The notes below the pieces were generated by a model. It saw only the letters and a program-made list of their open reading frames with translations. It did no database searches and was not told where the DNA came from. A program made the translations under genes and the position numbers. DNA of 14,179 nucleotides from assembly GCA_022706885.1 (NCBI GenBank), contig JAKJBR010000033.1, positions 1 to 14,179 of the forward strand, written 5' to 3'. Source of the stretch: DUPQ01 sp022706885 (GTDB taxonomy: Bacteria; Bacillota; Clostridia; DUPQ01). How positions within the stretch are numbered: position 1 is the stretch's first letter; every line of letters starts with the position of its first letter. Below, one piece after another: positions 13,974 to 14,179 of this stretch.

Positions 13974-14179
13974 ATGGAAAATCTGTCAATCAGTGAAAGA
14001 TCAATGAAAATAATCATAAAAGCCCAGAAAGACGAAGAAACGGGTGCTTTATTATATGATTATCTTGCGAAAAAAGAGAAGGATCCCGACAACAAAAAAT
14101 TACTTCACAGAATGGCTTCGGATGAGATAAGCCATGCAAAGACATGGAAGAGTTATACCAAGAAAGATATAAAACCCAA
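13974..14179 (+). CDS. Ferritin-like (rubrerythrin/VIT1-type) protein, N-terminal part (cut by window edge)
   Basis: The first 68 codons are present. They read as the start of a four-helix ferritin-like domain: KAQKDEETGALLYDYLAKKE as helix one with candidate iron ligand Glu (EETG), and LLHRMASDEISHAKTWKSYT as helix two with the D-E-x-x-H ligand motif. This pattern is shared by rubrerythrin-family proteins and by the cytosolic domain of membrane-bound VIT1/CCC1-type iron transporters in Clostridia, where the motif is often followed by a short K-D-[IV]-K-P turn, as here. It starts three bases after the methyltransferase stop with a weak AGGG ribosome site, so it belongs to the same operon. Whether a membrane domain follows cannot be seen. 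Confidence 0.75.
   Translation, partial: MENLSISERSMKIIIKAQKDEETGALLYDYLAKKEKDPDNKKLLHRMASDEISHAKTWKSYTKKDIKP

Overview
The window looks like chromosome from a Gram-positive anaerobe of the class Clostridia. Composition is moderately AT-rich, genes start behind AGGAGG-type ribosome binding sites, and both tRNA genes encode their CCA ends. The protein families fit that placement: an AbrB-like regulator, an RelB/DinJ-YafQ pair, an XRE-ADP-ribosylglycohydrolase, a CHASE-GGDEF protein and an URO-D-like methyltransferase. The species cannot be named from the sequence. No CRISPR array, insertion sequence or prophage is visible.

Left part (1-3800, all minus strand). From the right there is an RelB/DinJ antitoxin whose end overlaps a YafQ-type toxin gene. 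The toxin is interrupted by a one-base frame disruption in an A6 run, which also forms a perfect -1 slippery heptamer. Next comes a strong promoter reading into tRNA-Arg(CCT), an AbrB-like small regulator with an added zinc ribbon, and tadA (tRNA adenosine deaminase). These three probably form one tRNA-mRNA transcript. Further left is a fusion of an XRE helix-turn-helix to an intact ADP-ribosylglycohydrolase domain, with its own promoter, and then the start of a zinc-ribbon protein cut by the window edge.

Middle (3800-10280). A plus-strand tRNA-Ser(CGA) ends at a bidirectional hairpin terminator. The same hairpin probably ends the 1916-residue surface protein gene on the minus strand. That protein has a lipobox signal peptide, five Ig-like repeats of exactly 96 residues (each with one cysteine at the same place) and a C-terminal membrane anchor. 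A 528-base divergent intergenic region separates it from the next gene.

Right part (10281-14179, plus strand). A membrane CHASE-GGDEF diguanylate cyclase with intact active and inhibitory sites is transcribed away from the surface protein, so c-di-GMP may bear on surface behaviour here; this is inference. A 331-base gap follows, holding a long palindrome and what looks like the first codons of a lost ATPase gene. It is followed by a tight three-gene operon: a xylose-isomerase-like sugar isomerase/epimerase, an URO-D superfamily protein with the His-x-Cys...Cys zinc motif of corrinoid methyltransferases, and the start of a ferritin-like (rubrerythrin/VIT1-type) protein cut by the window edge.
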